From Spirochaetaceae bacterium (GTDB lineage Bacteria > Spirochaetota > Spirochaetia > Treponematales > Treponemataceae): a stretch of DNA of 64,000 nt. This document shows positions 25,109 through 34,038 of this stretch, piece by piece; position 1 is the first letter of the stretch; each line of letters starts with the position of its first letter. A program made the translations under genes and the position numbers. The stretch spans positions 86,699-150,698 of the forward strand of contig JAFZVC010000027.1 of NCBI GenBank assembly GCA_017618015.1, written 5' to 3'. Below the pieces are notes generated by a model. That model did no database searches and was not told the DNA's origin. It saw nothing but the letters and a program-made list of their open reading frames with translations.

Positions 25109-26119
25109 ATGGTACATATTTCAAGAAAAATGAAAAAATTAATAACATTATTATTACTGATAGTCTTTCTAATTTTTCCTATGTTCGCACAGGAAACAGG
25201 AATAATCGATTATCCTCATACATTACAGGAATTCTATGAAAAACTAGATGAAGCATTCCCAGATGATACAGATATAACAACGATGACATTTGATGACTGG
25301 AGTTATTTCAAATCTGGTTGTTATCGAAAAGTTATATTCAAGTGGGTGGATTACGATAAAAATACCGTTTTCTTGAATAACATAAATCCGAAGGGTTACC
25401 AACTCAAGGATACATCTTATATGTTTATCCTGCTAGAATGCTATTGGGACTACAAAAATGGGAAGGATTTTGATTTTGACACTCGTTTCAAAAAGCAGGA
25501 AGCGATAGATTTTCCACCACCACCTGACTATCCGCATACATTACAAGAATTCTATGAGAAACTTGACGCTAAATTCCCAGAATACTCAACAGATATCGTG
25601 AATTTAACGTTAGCTAATTTCATTAATAAATACTATTGGAGCAATCTAGGCTCATGTATAAGTGACTATATTGATTTCAAAGAGAATGCCGAATTCCTTA
25701 GCAACATTAACCCTAACGGGTACAGGGTACATAAGGAATCATACAGGTCACTGCTGATGGGAAGTTATTGGAGTCATATAACAGGAAAAGACTACGATTT
25801 GGATTTACATTTCGAGTGTGATGACAGATGTTCCAGATCACATGATTTACCTGAAGAGTTCCCATTATCTGACTTAGTTATAGATGCTTCATATTCCAGT
25901 TTCTCTTATGAATATAAAGGTTTACTAATGTATGAATACATTTATTTTTATCGAAGACCATCAGATCCGACAGATTCAAATATATATATCTACTCATATC
26001 ATTTTGGCTGGATAAAATTGACAATTAAAGAATACGTGAACATAAGAAAAGCACAAAATCAGGACAAAGACAAAATTATCTGGGATTACTTCCAGACGAA
26101 AGAAAAACTTGTTTTTTAA
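25109..26119 (+). CDS. Exported island protein with two tandem repeats, related to the protein at 60196
   Basis: A 336-residue protein with a signal peptide (MKKLITLLLLIVFLIFPMFAQ, cleavage after FAQ). Two repeats of about 110 residues follow, each opening YPHTLQEFYEKLD and containing a block such as FLNNINPKGYQLKDTSYMFIL or FLSNINPNGYRVHKESYRSLL, ending YW-x-K/TGKDxD. A third part is rich in Tyr. The repeat resembles short domains of unknown function (DUF6794-like) often seen as single-domain proteins. The start is either the ATG at 25109, at the promoter +1, or ATG 25130 at the signal peptide. A role in immunity against an exported toxin is a guess from context. Confidence 0.65.
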   Translation: MVHISRKMKKLITLLLLIVFLIFPMFAQETGIIDYPHTLQEFYEKLDEAFPDDTDITTMTFDDWSYFKSGCYRKVIFKWVDYDKNTVFLNNINPKGYQLKDTSYMFILLECYWDYKNGKDFDFDTRFKKQEAIDFPPPPDYPHTLQEFYEKLDAKFPEYSTDIVNLTLANFINKYYWSNLGSCISDYIDFKENAEFLSNINPNGYRVHKESYRSLLMGSYWSHITGKDYDLDLHFECDDRCSRSHDLPEEFPLSDLVIDASYSSFSYEYKGLLMYEYIYFYRRPSDPTDSNIYIYSYHFGWIKLTIKEYVNIRKAQNQDKDKIIWDYFQTKEKLVF

Positions 26120-26130
26120 TAAACTTTCAA

Positions 26131-26250
26131 CCCCGGTGAGCGATGGGAGCCCCTTGCCGACCGCAGGCTGAACGTGTTTCAGACGAGGACGGTGAGCGTT
26201 AGCGAAGGGCGAACGTAGCGACCGCCCGGTTTTCGGGCGGGCACCGCCTT
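26131..26250 (+). repeat. GC-rich repeat, copy 2 (right island edge)
   Basis: Begins CCCCGGTGAGCGATGGGAGC, shared with the start of the repeat at 63771, and includes a seven-pair hairpin (26222-26240, CCGCCCG/CGGGCGG). It sits between the last island gene and the right 25-bp direct repeat, facing the copy at 22594-22735 in the opposite orientation. Function unknown; it may also end transcription from the exported-protein gene. Confidence 0.6.
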
Positions 26251-26255
26251 TTGTA

Positions 26256-26280
26256 CAAATCAGAATTACGGAATATGTAT
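26256..26280. repeat. Right copy of 25-bp direct repeat (3' end of ftsK)
   Basis: Identical to 22561-22585. On the minus strand it contains the last four codons of ftsK (IHIP), the stop and ten bases beyond. See the left copy. Confidence 0.8.
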
Positions 26281-29103
26281 AATTTCTCTTGGTTTCGCGC
26301 CGTTCGCAGGACCGACTATACCGCGGTCTTCCATTTCTTCAACGAGACGCGCAGCCCTGTTGTAGCCTATCTTAAGGCGGCGTTGTATATACGATGCCGA
26401 AGCTTTTCCTGCCTGGACAACGATATCAAGAGCCTGCTCATAAAGCGGATCCTCGCCTTCCGTGAAAAGCGTGTCGCCCTGACTCTCGCCCTCATCGTCT
26501 TCTTCCTCTTCAACGAAAATCTCGTCGTCAATATAATCCGGCGGTCCGAACTGCTTAACATAATCGACGACATTCTCAACCTCGTCTTCTGTGACGAACG
26601 TGCCCTGAATACGTACTGGGAACGGATCGATTGCGCTCGCATAAAGCATATCGCCTTTACCAAGGAGTTTTTCCGCGCCGACCTGATCGATGATGATGCG
26701 GCTGTCTGTCTTTGAAGCAACCATGAACGCAATACGAGTCGGGATATTTGCCTTGATAAGACCTGTAATAACGTCGATTGATGGACGCTGTGTAGCAAGA
26801 ACAAGATGGATACCGACGGCGCGGCTCATAGCGGCAAGCCTTGCGACAGTGTTCTCAAGCTCTTTTCCTGTCGTTGCCATAAGGTCGGCAAACTCATCAA
26901 TAATAACAACGATATACGGCAGTTTTTCCTGAACGACTTGGCGCTCATCAATTCTGCGGTTGTATGTCTTTATGTCACGTACGCCCATACGGTCGAGCAT
27001 TGCATAGCGGCGTTCCATTTCGCACAAGCAGTACTGCAAAGCCTGGAAGGCTTTTTTCGGCTCCGTAATAACCGGCGTAAGAAGATGCGGAATATCGTTG
27101 TAAAGCTTAAGCTCAACAACTTTAGGATCGATGAGTATCATCTTAACGTCGCGCGGAGAACGCTTATAGAGGATAGAAAGAATTATAGAGTTTACACAAA
27201 CTGACTTACCGGAGCCGGTTGAACCAGCGATAAGAAGATGCGGTGTTGCCGTAAGGTCGAGCATTTGTGCTTCACCGGTAATGTCTTTTCCGAGCACGAC
27301 CGGAATCTGCATCTTTTTGAAAGCAGGGAGATCTTTTTCGATAAGCTCGCGGAAGCTTACCATAGCACGCTCGCGGTTAGGTATTTCTACGCCGACAGCC
27401 TGTTTACCAGGTATAGGAGCGACAATACGGACGCTTGCAGCGGCAAGGCGGAGCGCTATGTTGTCCTGCAATGCGACGATTTTGTTTAGGCGAACACCGG
27501 GAGCGGGCAGAATCTCGAACATCGTGATGACCGGACCTTTGCGGATGCCGGTTATTTCTGCCTCGATCTTAAACTCGCTAAGCGTTTCTTTAAGGACTTT
27601 GCCCGCTTCTCTAGTTTCGTCATCGATAATCCAGTACGGGTTGTTCTCGAAGCTGTTCAGAAGTCCTTCCGTCGGGATGTTATAACTCGCAAACTTTGTG
27701 TTTGAAGCTGTATTCACGGGCTTGTACGCTGTTTCCGTCACTACAGGTTCGGCATCAGCCCCGGAATCAGCTGATGCCTCATCCGCGAAAGGGTCTAAAA
27801 AGAACGCCTCCTCTTCGGGACTGTAAAAATCCTCTGCTGTTGCAGGGGTTATAGGCTCTTCAACCACGGCTTGTGGTGCATCTTTAACAACATCCGGCTC
27901 TATATCTTCGTCATCTTCAAGCAACTTAAGTTCCGGGGCATCATCAGAATTAAAATCGAGCGTTATTATCTCTGGTTCTTGTTTTTTTCCAGCATCAAAA
28001 TCTATTGTGATTATTTCAGGCTCTGGTTCAGCTTTTTCCGCAACTTTCTCTGCAATAAGTGCCGTAGAATCTTCAACTACACCGAAGGTATCCACAGGCT
28101 CTGGTTCAGGCTCTTCAACGACTTCCACTGAATCATTTGTTTCGACTTGTTCCTCAATTTCTTCGTCAACTTCTTCCTGAGGAATTTCAATCTGCGCTTC
28201 AGTAACAACTGTATCATCAGAAGCTTCTTCAACAACTTCTGGTTCAAGTTCTTCTTTTTCTTCTTCCAATGGTTCATCAACAGTTTCGCTATTATCGTTG
28301 AATCCAGGCACAATAGAAGAAAGCTCGTTAACTTGTGCGTTTGAAATAGTTTCTGGCTGCTTAAAGTTTGGTATTTCGTCTGGAATTTCGTCGTCAGAAT
28401 CAGAATCATCCTGAGTTTCATAATGCTCTTCAACTGGCTTTTCTTTGCGTACAGGCTCAAAATTTTCTTCGTCTGCAGCTATATCAGAAATATCTATCTC
28501 TTTTATTGTTCCTTTTTCTTTTGTTGTGGTTTCGGCAGCTTCTTTAACAGGTTTTTCTTTTTCGGAAGTAGTTTCATTTGTTTTTTTCAGGATTTCCTCT
28601 GGAATCGGATTTCCTTCATCATTGACTTCAAAAACAGGAACATACGCTGCCTTTTTGCCTTTTTTGGAAGAGAAAGCGTCTATAATAAGACCTGTAATCA
28701 AGTATTCGATAGAAACAAGAAGCGCGCTTATAAATACGACAGCTGTATACTTCATCACTTTCATCGGGAGAGTAACATCTGTAAGGATTATTTTGCTGGC
28801 ATATTCAAGTCCTGCGATCGTAAAAAATGGGATAATAGATACAAGCAAATAAATACCGCGGGCAGTGCTCCAGTTTGGTAAGAAGAGCATTATCGCGCTG
28901 ATAAAAAGGAAAATCGGGATTAAAAACGATGAGTAACCGTATACAGAGAACAGCATACGCCCAAAGTTATATAAGGCTGAAAACGGGAATGTCCTGAATG
29001 AGCCAAAATTCAAGAACTGTAAAAATATTGAAATCAGGATAATTGCCGCAGCAAAAAGAAAGAGAATTCCTGATGGTATAGTTAATTTTTCAGATTGTTT
29101 CAT
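26266..29103 (-). CDS. ftsK: DNA translocase FtsK/SpoIIIE
   Basis: FtsK pumps DNA at the division septum and activates XerCD dimer resolution. The 945-residue protein has four N-terminal membrane helices (about 10-150), a very long acidic linker (about 170-470, rich in E, P, D and V), then the motor: alpha domain (about 480-560), RecA-like beta domain with Walker A in IAGSTGSGKSVCVNS and Walker B in IVVIIDEFADLM, and a C-terminal gamma winged helix (ASASYIQRRLKIGYNRAARLVEEMEDRGIVG) that reads KOPS-type sites. The final codons form the right-hand copy of the island direct repeat. Confidence 0.96.
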   Translation of the reverse strand: MKQSEKLTIPSGILFLFAAAIILISIFLQFLNFGSFRTFPFSALYNFGRMLFSVYGYSSFLIPIFLFISAIMLFLPNWSTARGIYLLVSIIPFFTIAGLEYASKIILTDVTLPMKVMKYTAVVFISALLVSIEYLITGLIIDAFSSKKGKKAAYVPVFEVNDEGNPIPEEILKKTNETTSEKEKPVKEAAETTTKEKGTIKEIDISDIAADEENFEPVRKEKPVEEHYETQDDSDSDDEIPDEIPNFKQPETISNAQVNELSSIVPGFNDNSETVDEPLEEEKEELEPEVVEEASDDTVVTEAQIEIPQEEVDEEIEEQVETNDSVEVVEEPEPEPVDTFGVVEDSTALIAEKVAEKAEPEPEIITIDFDAGKKQEPEIITLDFNSDDAPELKLLEDDEDIEPDVVKDAPQAVVEEPITPATAEDFYSPEEEAFFLDPFADEASADSGADAEPVVTETAYKPVNTASNTKFASYNIPTEGLLNSFENNPYWIIDDETREAGKVLKETLSEFKIEAEITGIRKGPVITMFEILPAPGVRLNKIVALQDNIALRLAAASVRIVAPIPGKQAVGVEIPNRERAMVSFRELIEKDLPAFKKMQIPVVLGKDITGEAQMLDLTATPHLLIAGSTGSGKSVCVNSIILSILYKRSPRDVKMILIDPKVVELKLYNDIPHLLTPVITEPKKAFQALQYCLCEMERRYAMLDRMGVRDIKTYNRRIDERQVVQEKLPYIVVIIDEFADLMATTGKELENTVARLAAMSRAVGIHLVLATQRPSIDVITGLIKANIPTRIAFMVASKTDSRIIIDQVGAEKLLGKGDMLYASAIDPFPVRIQGTFVTEDEVENVVDYVKQFGPPDYIDDEIFVEEEEDDEGESQGDTLFTEGEDPLYEQALDIVVQAGKASASYIQRRLKIGYNRAARLVEEMEDRGIVGPANGAKPREIIHIP

Positions 29104-29150
29104 GCTTACAATATCGGCTTAAAAAAAACACACTTAAGGCAGATTAAGCT

Positions 29151-29179
29151 TTTACTAATACAAAAAAATGGAGTATAAT
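29151..29179 (+). promoter_or_regulatory. Sigma-70 promoter for lipoprotein-rsmE operon
   Basis: TTTACT at 29151-29156, a 17-bp spacer and TATAAT at 29174-29179, about 43 bases before the lipoprotein start. Confidence 0.65.
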
Positions 29180-29222
29180 AATCTTATAAATGAACTGCTT
29201 GTCTTTTATAAGAGGTGCTTAT

Positions 29223-30005
29223 ATGAAAAAAATAATATTTGTTTTTGCGCTCATTTGTGCTTTATTTGTCTTTTTTGGATGTGCTTCTGATGAAGCACCA
29301 CAAGAAGAACCTGTAGAGGTTGTCGAGCCAGAAACTACTGTCCCAGAAGAACAGCCTATACCGGAAGCTTCTATATCAGAGAATCCGGAACCTATAGTTG
29401 AAAATGAATCGGCTGACACAGTTGAGCCGGTACAGGAAGAGCAAGCACCTGAAGAAACAAATGTTGTATTCACAACAGAATGGGTTGATCTTGTTGTGGA
29501 TGATGAAGAAAACTGCGGATATTTCATAACTACCGATGAACTTGGAAGTTTTTACGGTATAGAGGGTGAATTCAAAAAGGATGCCGGAAGCGAAAGCAGC
29601 TGTTTCGGTTTTGTTTTCGGATATTCAACACAAGAAGACGGTATTGTTCCAGATTATTTCCGTTTTGCTATAAACGTAAAAGGTGAATTTTCGATTCATA
29701 CATGGAATGCAGGCACATACAAGGATCTTATTGATCCAGAGGCAGATACTGCTTACCTGTATAAATCTGATGCACTCAAAACGGGTTATGGCGAAGTAAA
29801 TACTCTTAAAATTGAAGTTGATAGCGACAACCTTTTCTCGTTCTATATAAACGGAACAAAAGTTGCCTCTGGTATAGAGCCGTTTGAAAACAGTTCCTGC
29901 GGCGTGATGGTTTTCTTCTCTATTGGAACAAAGCAGGAAGAGAACCTTGCTGAATCACCGGTAAAATTCTCATATAGAATTATAGATTCAGTTACAGCAG
30001 AGTAA
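29223..30005 (+). CDS. Lipoprotein with concanavalin-like beta-sandwich domain
   Basis: A protein of about 260 residues starting MKKIIFVFALICALFVFFGC, a good lipoprotein signal with lipobox FFGC. A Pro/Glu/Val-rich spacer (about residues 20-75) leads to a domain of about 170 residues with alternating beta strands and motifs such as SSCFGFVFGYS, YFRFAINVKGEFSIHTW and LFSFYINGTKVASGI, typical of laminin-G/concanavalin-like folds (DUF1080-like). Such domains bind carbohydrate or serve as surface lectin modules. AGAGGTG precedes the ATG at 29223. Its stop overlaps the rsmE start by one base. Confidence 0.75.
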   Translation: MKKIIFVFALICALFVFFGCASDEAPQEEPVEVVEPETTVPEEQPIPEASISENPEPIVENESADTVEPVQEEQAPEETNVVFTTEWVDLVVDDEENCGYFITTDELGSFYGIEGEFKKDAGSESSCFGFVFGYSTQEDGIVPDYFRFAINVKGEFSIHTWNAGTYKDLIDPEADTAYLYKSDALKTGYGEVNTLKIEVDSDNLFSFYINGTKVASGIEPFENSSCGVMVFFSIGTKQEENLAESPVKFSYRIIDSVTAE

Positions 30006-30793
30006 TGAACATAGTGCTTTTTCTGCGGGAGGAAATGGAAAAAACCCTTCCGCTGAAAGATGACAGGGCAAAACATATCTTAAAAGTTCTTCACAAGCAA
30101 ACTGGCGATTCTTTTGATGCAGGGATTATCAATGGGGAAGCTGGTCGGGCAGAAATAACGGCAATAACGGACGAAGGCATTTCTTTCGATTTCCTCCCGC
30201 AGTCAGACGGGAAGCCGCTGTACCCGATTACGCTTATAATCGGTTTTCCGCGTCCAATCCAACTTAAACGGCTTTTTCGCGATGTTGCAGGTCTTGGGGC
30301 TTCCCGCCTGTGCTTGTGCGGAACCGAGCTTGGCGAAAAATCATATATGGATTCAAATATTGTTGAGCGGGGCGCGGCTTATGCTGCCTTGGTTGACGGT
30401 TCCGCCCAAGCAAAAAGCACCCACATCCCAGAACTTCAGCTTTTTCCGTCTGTAAAGGCATGCCTTTCCGAACTTTTTCCCGCCAAAGAATGCACAGGCT
30501 CTTCAGCCGCGCTTTGTACAGCTGATACAGATATTCGTGTTATGCTGGATAACGTAAAACCTGAATCTACTCTTTTCGGACATATGCAAAAGTCCATTCC
30601 GAAAAATGCGCCCACCTCAGCAATTATGACTTATGCCGCTATTGGGAGCGAGCGCGGCTGGACAGACAATGAGCGTTCGCTTTTTGCGGAAGCCGGTTTT
30701 GCCTCGTGCTCTATGGGAATTCGCGTTTTACGGACGGAAACGGCTGCAACCGTTGCGATGTCACTCATCCTGCAATCGATGGGATTACTGTAG
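30005..30793 (+). CDS. rsmE: 16S rRNA (uracil-1498-N3)-methyltransferase RsmE
   Basis: RsmE methylates U1498 near the ribosomal decoding site using SAM through a knotted SPOUT fold. The 262 residues show the N-terminal PUA-like part (DDRAKHILKVLHKQTGDSFDAG), the ITLIIGFPRPIQLKRLFRDVAGLGASRL block, and the knot region AAIGSERGWTDNERSLFAEAGFASCSMGIRVLRTETA. TAATG links it to the lipoprotein gene upstream, so translation is probably coupled. Confidence 0.92.
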   Translation: MNIVLFLREEMEKTLPLKDDRAKHILKVLHKQTGDSFDAGIINGEAGRAEITAITDEGISFDFLPQSDGKPLYPITLIIGFPRPIQLKRLFRDVAGLGASRLCLCGTELGEKSYMDSNIVERGAAYAALVDGSAQAKSTHIPELQLFPSVKACLSELFPAKECTGSSAALCTADTDIRVMLDNVKPESTLFGHMQKSIPKNAPTSAIMTYAAIGSERGWTDNERSLFAEAGFASCSMGIRVLRTETAATVAMSLILQSMGLL

Positions 30794-30803
30794 ACAGGTA
30801 TAC

Positions 30804-31556
30804 TTACTCTTCTTTAAGCGGATCGACTTTATAAAGTTTTGAAAGCTGGTTTCTCAAAGCGTTCATATCTCGCTGATACGGGGCAATAAACTTGACGTTT
30901 TCGCCCGTAACAGGATGAGCCAGTTCAATACTGTATGCATGAAGAGCAAGTCGTGAAAGTAAGGGCTTTTCTTCGTATATGTCGCCGCGCCAAGAACGCT
31001 TGATATCAGAAAGCTTAACAGGCTTTTGGTTGCCGCTGTAAAGCGGATCGCAAACAATAGAAATGTCCAAATCTGCAAGATGGGCGCGGATTTGGTGCGT
31101 TCTGCCTGTTAGTGGGCGGGCTTCTATCCACGAGAAAGGTCCGCATGTCCCGATAAGCTTGAATTCGGTGCACGAAGCTTTTCCAAGCCTTCTGCTTACA
31201 ATTGTGCGGTGGTGTGCGTCTCCGTCTGGTAAAAGCTTTGCTTCTGATACGTAAGTGTCCCAAGAAGGACGACCGTGAACAAGCGCATGATACACTTTTT
31301 TTATAAGTCGTCTTTCAAAGGCAATCGAAAGATTTCTATGAGCTTCGGCATTACGGGCATATATAACGATGCCGGAAGTATCTTTATCAATACGATGAAC
31401 GGCCATAAGGCTTCCGAATTCTGGTTCGGCAAGGACATCCAGGCGTGGTGCGTCTTTGTCGTAACGGTCGGATGCAGTGAGAATACCTGAGTTTTTGTTA
31501 AAAACAACAATATCGTTGTCGGAATAGATAACTGAATACGGTTTAGCCTGTTTCAT
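30804..31556 (-). CDS. RluA family pseudouridine synthase
   Basis: A 250-residue enzyme that isomerises uridine to pseudouridine in rRNA or tRNA. The catalytic Asp is in the family motif AVHRIDKDTSGIVIYARN; other blocks are IIYSDNDIVVFNKNSGIL and RPLTGRTHQIRAHLADL with ICDPLYSG. It lacks an S4 RNA-binding domain, closer to RluA/TruC than to RluD. The target site cannot be told from sequence. Convergent with rsmE, 11 bases apart. Confidence 0.9.
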   Translation of the reverse strand: MKQAKPYSVIYSDNDIVVFNKNSGILTASDRYDKDAPRLDVLAEPEFGSLMAVHRIDKDTSGIVIYARNAEAHRNLSIAFERRLIKKVYHALVHGRPSWDTYVSEAKLLPDGDAHHRTIVSRRLGKASCTEFKLIGTCGPFSWIEARPLTGRTHQIRAHLADLDISIVCDPLYSGNQKPVKLSDIKRSWRGDIYEEKPLLSRLALHAYSIELAHPVTGENVKFIAPYQRDMNALRNQLSKLYKVDPLKEE

Positions 31557-31603
31557 ACGTTGTTATTATACCAAGCGATACATCTGATGTAAACGGCACA
31601 CTT

Positions 31604-34033
31604 TTACAGAAACTCTTTAAGACAGAGCAAGTCCGGGCAAAGCTTGTAAAGAAGAGGTTTTATTTCTTCTGTGGGCTGAACTTTATCCGGGACCATGACG
31701 GCATACATGCCTGCCGCGGCAGTGCTGCGGACGCCGTTCAAACTGTCTTCAATTCCGGCGCACTCTTCCGGAGGAACGCCAAGTTTTTTGCAAGCTGTCA
31801 AATATATTTCGGGGTCAGGTTTGCTCTTAAAAACCATGTCGCCTGTAACAAGCACAGCGAAAAAATCAAGGAGCCCCGCGTTTTTGAGCTGCCTTTTTAC
31901 TGTATCGCCTTTTGTGGACGATGCAAGCGCAAGTGGATATCCTTTTTCTTGTAGATATGCAAGGATTTCAGCGGCTCCTTTTTTCAGGGGAATCCCCTCT
32001 GTTACTTCGAGTTCGTGGAAAAGCTCGCCTGTACGGCGTAAAAAGGCAGCTCCGGTAAAGCCCGGAAGAGTGCCAAAACGCCGGTTAAGTTCTTCTTCAA
32101 TATGACGGCTGTTGCTGCCGCGGCAGGCTTCCAACGCTTCTGTAATCTTATCGCGTGGAATTCCCATTTCTGAAGCAGCCTCGAACCAATTCCTGTCACT
32201 CATCGATTCCGTATCAAGCAGAACACCGTCCATGTCAAAAACGACTGCTTTAATTGACGCTTGATAATTGTTAGCAAGCGTCAAAACGGCTGAGTCAAGG
32301 CCTTGAGCGCAGCGAGCCTTGACCTGCCGTATTTCTTGTGCTGTATTATTCTGCGTCAAGCTGCTTATCGCTTTTGCGCAGTTTTCGCCGTCCATTGCAG
32401 AAGAAACAATGCCCCCAGCATAGCCGGAACCTTCTCCTGACGGGAAAAGCCCTTTAATTATTGGGCTTTCAAGTGTTTTAGCGTCGCGCAATATGCGGAC
32501 AGGTGTTGATGTGCGAGTTTCCGGGGCAATAAGTAAAGCTTCTTTGCAAATAAAACCTTTCATATGCTTATCAAAGGCGAGGAAGCCTTCTTTAAGCCGC
32601 GCTGAAACATGATTCGGCAGAACTTCATCCAAGCATACAGAAGCAACGCCGGGCGTATATGATGATTTAGGCAGCGCGGAAGAACGTTTGCCTGCAAGGA
32701 AATCTACAAGAAGTTGCGCAGGTGCAGTTTGTGGATTCACGGGTGTAGTCGCATTTTTCGCATGTGTCGTATTCTCCGATGAAGCACAAGAATCCGCATT
32801 CGTTGACGCTGTTTTTTTTGCCGCCTGTTCTATTGCCGTCCTGAAATGAAGTCCCGCAAGTGGATCTCCTGTAAACTTGCCCCACTCAGCGTAATCTTCC
32901 GGGCGGCATTCTACGACGATTGCAGCATTGGACCAGTATGCGTTACGGCTGGAAGGTGACATTCCGTTAACAACTATGCCGTCTGGTGACGATGCAGAAG
33001 GTACGACAAGCCCGCCAGGACACATACAGAAAGAATATACGCCGCGTTCCTGCACCTGCGCTGTCAGCCTGTATTCTGCTGCGGGCAAAACTTCTCCGCG
33101 TTCTTTGCCGTGGTATTGAATCTTATCGATGATTTCGCGCGGATGTTCTACTCGAACGCCAACCGCAAAAGTCTTTGGTTCAAGCGCCCGTTTATCAACT
33201 GAGGCAATCATCTCGTATATGTCCGGCGCAGAATGACCGCATGCAAGAATAAGTTTTTCACCGTTTATGACGCGCTCCGCACCGGTACGAGTGTCTGCTA
33301 CTTTAATGCCACAAATTGCTGGGGTATCATGCGTCCTATTAGTCAAAATATCAGTGCAGCGCGTATTGAATAAAACTTCACCGCCATAGTTGATAATCGT
33401 TTTCTTTATGTTGTCTATAATCTGCGGAAGTTTGTCCGTGCCTATGTGCGGATGCGCGTCCGTAAGGATTTTTGGATCTGCGCCATGAAAAACGAGTATT
33501 TGCAAAATCCGCCCGATGTTGCCGCGCTTTCCAGAGCGAGAGAAAAGCTTTCCGTCAGAGAATGTACCTGCTCCACCTTCGCCAAAACAGTAGTTTGAAT
33601 CGCTGTTAAGGACTCCGGTACGGCTTATGTCCGCAATATCGCGTTTCCGCTGCGAAGTTTCTGGACCGCGCTCAATAATGATAGGCTTAATTCCGTTTTC
33701 AAGTAGCGTGAGCGCGGCAAAAAGACCGGCTGGTCCTGCCCCGATAATCAGTACACGCTTTGAGTTGCCATCGCATTTTTTCCAACGAGGAACAAACACA
33801 TTTTCTGTATCGTTCTCTGGCGTATCTCCATCAGTATAGACATCGTAGCGGAGGAAAAGTTTTACATCCCTTTTACGTGCATCTATCGATTTTTTTCTGA
33901 AAACAAATGCTGAAATCTCTTTTTCTGTAAGGCTTACACCAGTTTTTCGCAATTCTTTTAAGGCTTTGTTCCGTAAGAGAGTTTCGTTTTTTTCTTCTTC
34001 TGGGGTGCAGTTAAAACTGACTGTGTATTTCAT
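31604..34033 (-). CDS. FAD-dependent oxidoreductase fused to a HAD-family phosphatase
   Basis: An 809-residue two-enzyme fusion. Residues 1-590 form an FAD-dependent dehydrogenase of the uncharacterised COG2509 type: FAD loop RVLIIGAGPAGLFAALTLLENG, CFGEGGAGTFSDGK, LILACGHSAPD and the late GLFPSGEGSGYAGGIVSSAMDG. Residues 610-809 form a beta-phosphoglucomutase-like HAD domain: IKAVVFDMDGVLLDTESM (nucleophile Asp), LALASSTKGD, and KSKPDPEIYLTACKKLG. A palindrome in the linker DNA (32294-32323) suggests the join arose at a repeat. The start ATG 34033 gives MKYTVSF and avoids overlap with the gene upstream; no strong ribosome binding site is seen. Confidence 0.85.
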   Translation of the reverse strand: MKYTVSFNCTPEEEKNETLLRNKALKELRKTGVSLTEKEISAFVFRKKSIDARKRDVKLFLRYDVYTDGDTPENDTENVFVPRWKKCDGNSKRVLIIGAGPAGLFAALTLLENGIKPIIIERGPETSQRKRDIADISRTGVLNSDSNYCFGEGGAGTFSDGKLFSRSGKRGNIGRILQILVFHGADPKILTDAHPHIGTDKLPQIIDNIKKTIINYGGEVLFNTRCTDILTNRTHDTPAICGIKVADTRTGAERVINGEKLILACGHSAPDIYEMIASVDKRALEPKTFAVGVRVEHPREIIDKIQYHGKERGEVLPAAEYRLTAQVQERGVYSFCMCPGGLVVPSASSPDGIVVNGMSPSSRNAYWSNAAIVVECRPEDYAEWGKFTGDPLAGLHFRTAIEQAAKKTASTNADSCASSENTTHAKNATTPVNPQTAPAQLLVDFLAGKRSSALPKSSYTPGVASVCLDEVLPNHVSARLKEGFLAFDKHMKGFICKEALLIAPETRTSTPVRILRDAKTLESPIIKGLFPSGEGSGYAGGIVSSAMDGENCAKAISSLTQNNTAQEIRQVKARCAQGLDSAVLTLANNYQASIKAVVFDMDGVLLDTESMSDRNWFEAASEMGIPRDKITEALEACRGSNSRHIEEELNRRFGTLPGFTGAAFLRRTGELFHELEVTEGIPLKKGAAEILAYLQEKGYPLALASSTKGDTVKRQLKNAGLLDFFAVLVTGDMVFKSKPDPEIYLTACKKLGVPPEECAGIEDSLNGVRSTAAAGMYAVMVPDKVQPTEEIKPLLYKLCPDLLCLKEFL
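32294..32323. repeat. Inverted repeat in the linker between FAD and HAD domains
   Basis: Eight-base arms GTCAAGGC and GCCTTGAC with a 14-base loop, in coding DNA for the linker (QVKARCAQGLDSAVL). It falls exactly where the two enzyme domains join. Confidence 0.5.
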
Positions 34034-34038
34034 GTGTG

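Noticed and set aside
25109..26119. Internal repeat of the exported protein as an assembly duplication
   Set aside because: The two repeats are diverged in sequence throughout, so they are an old domain duplication.
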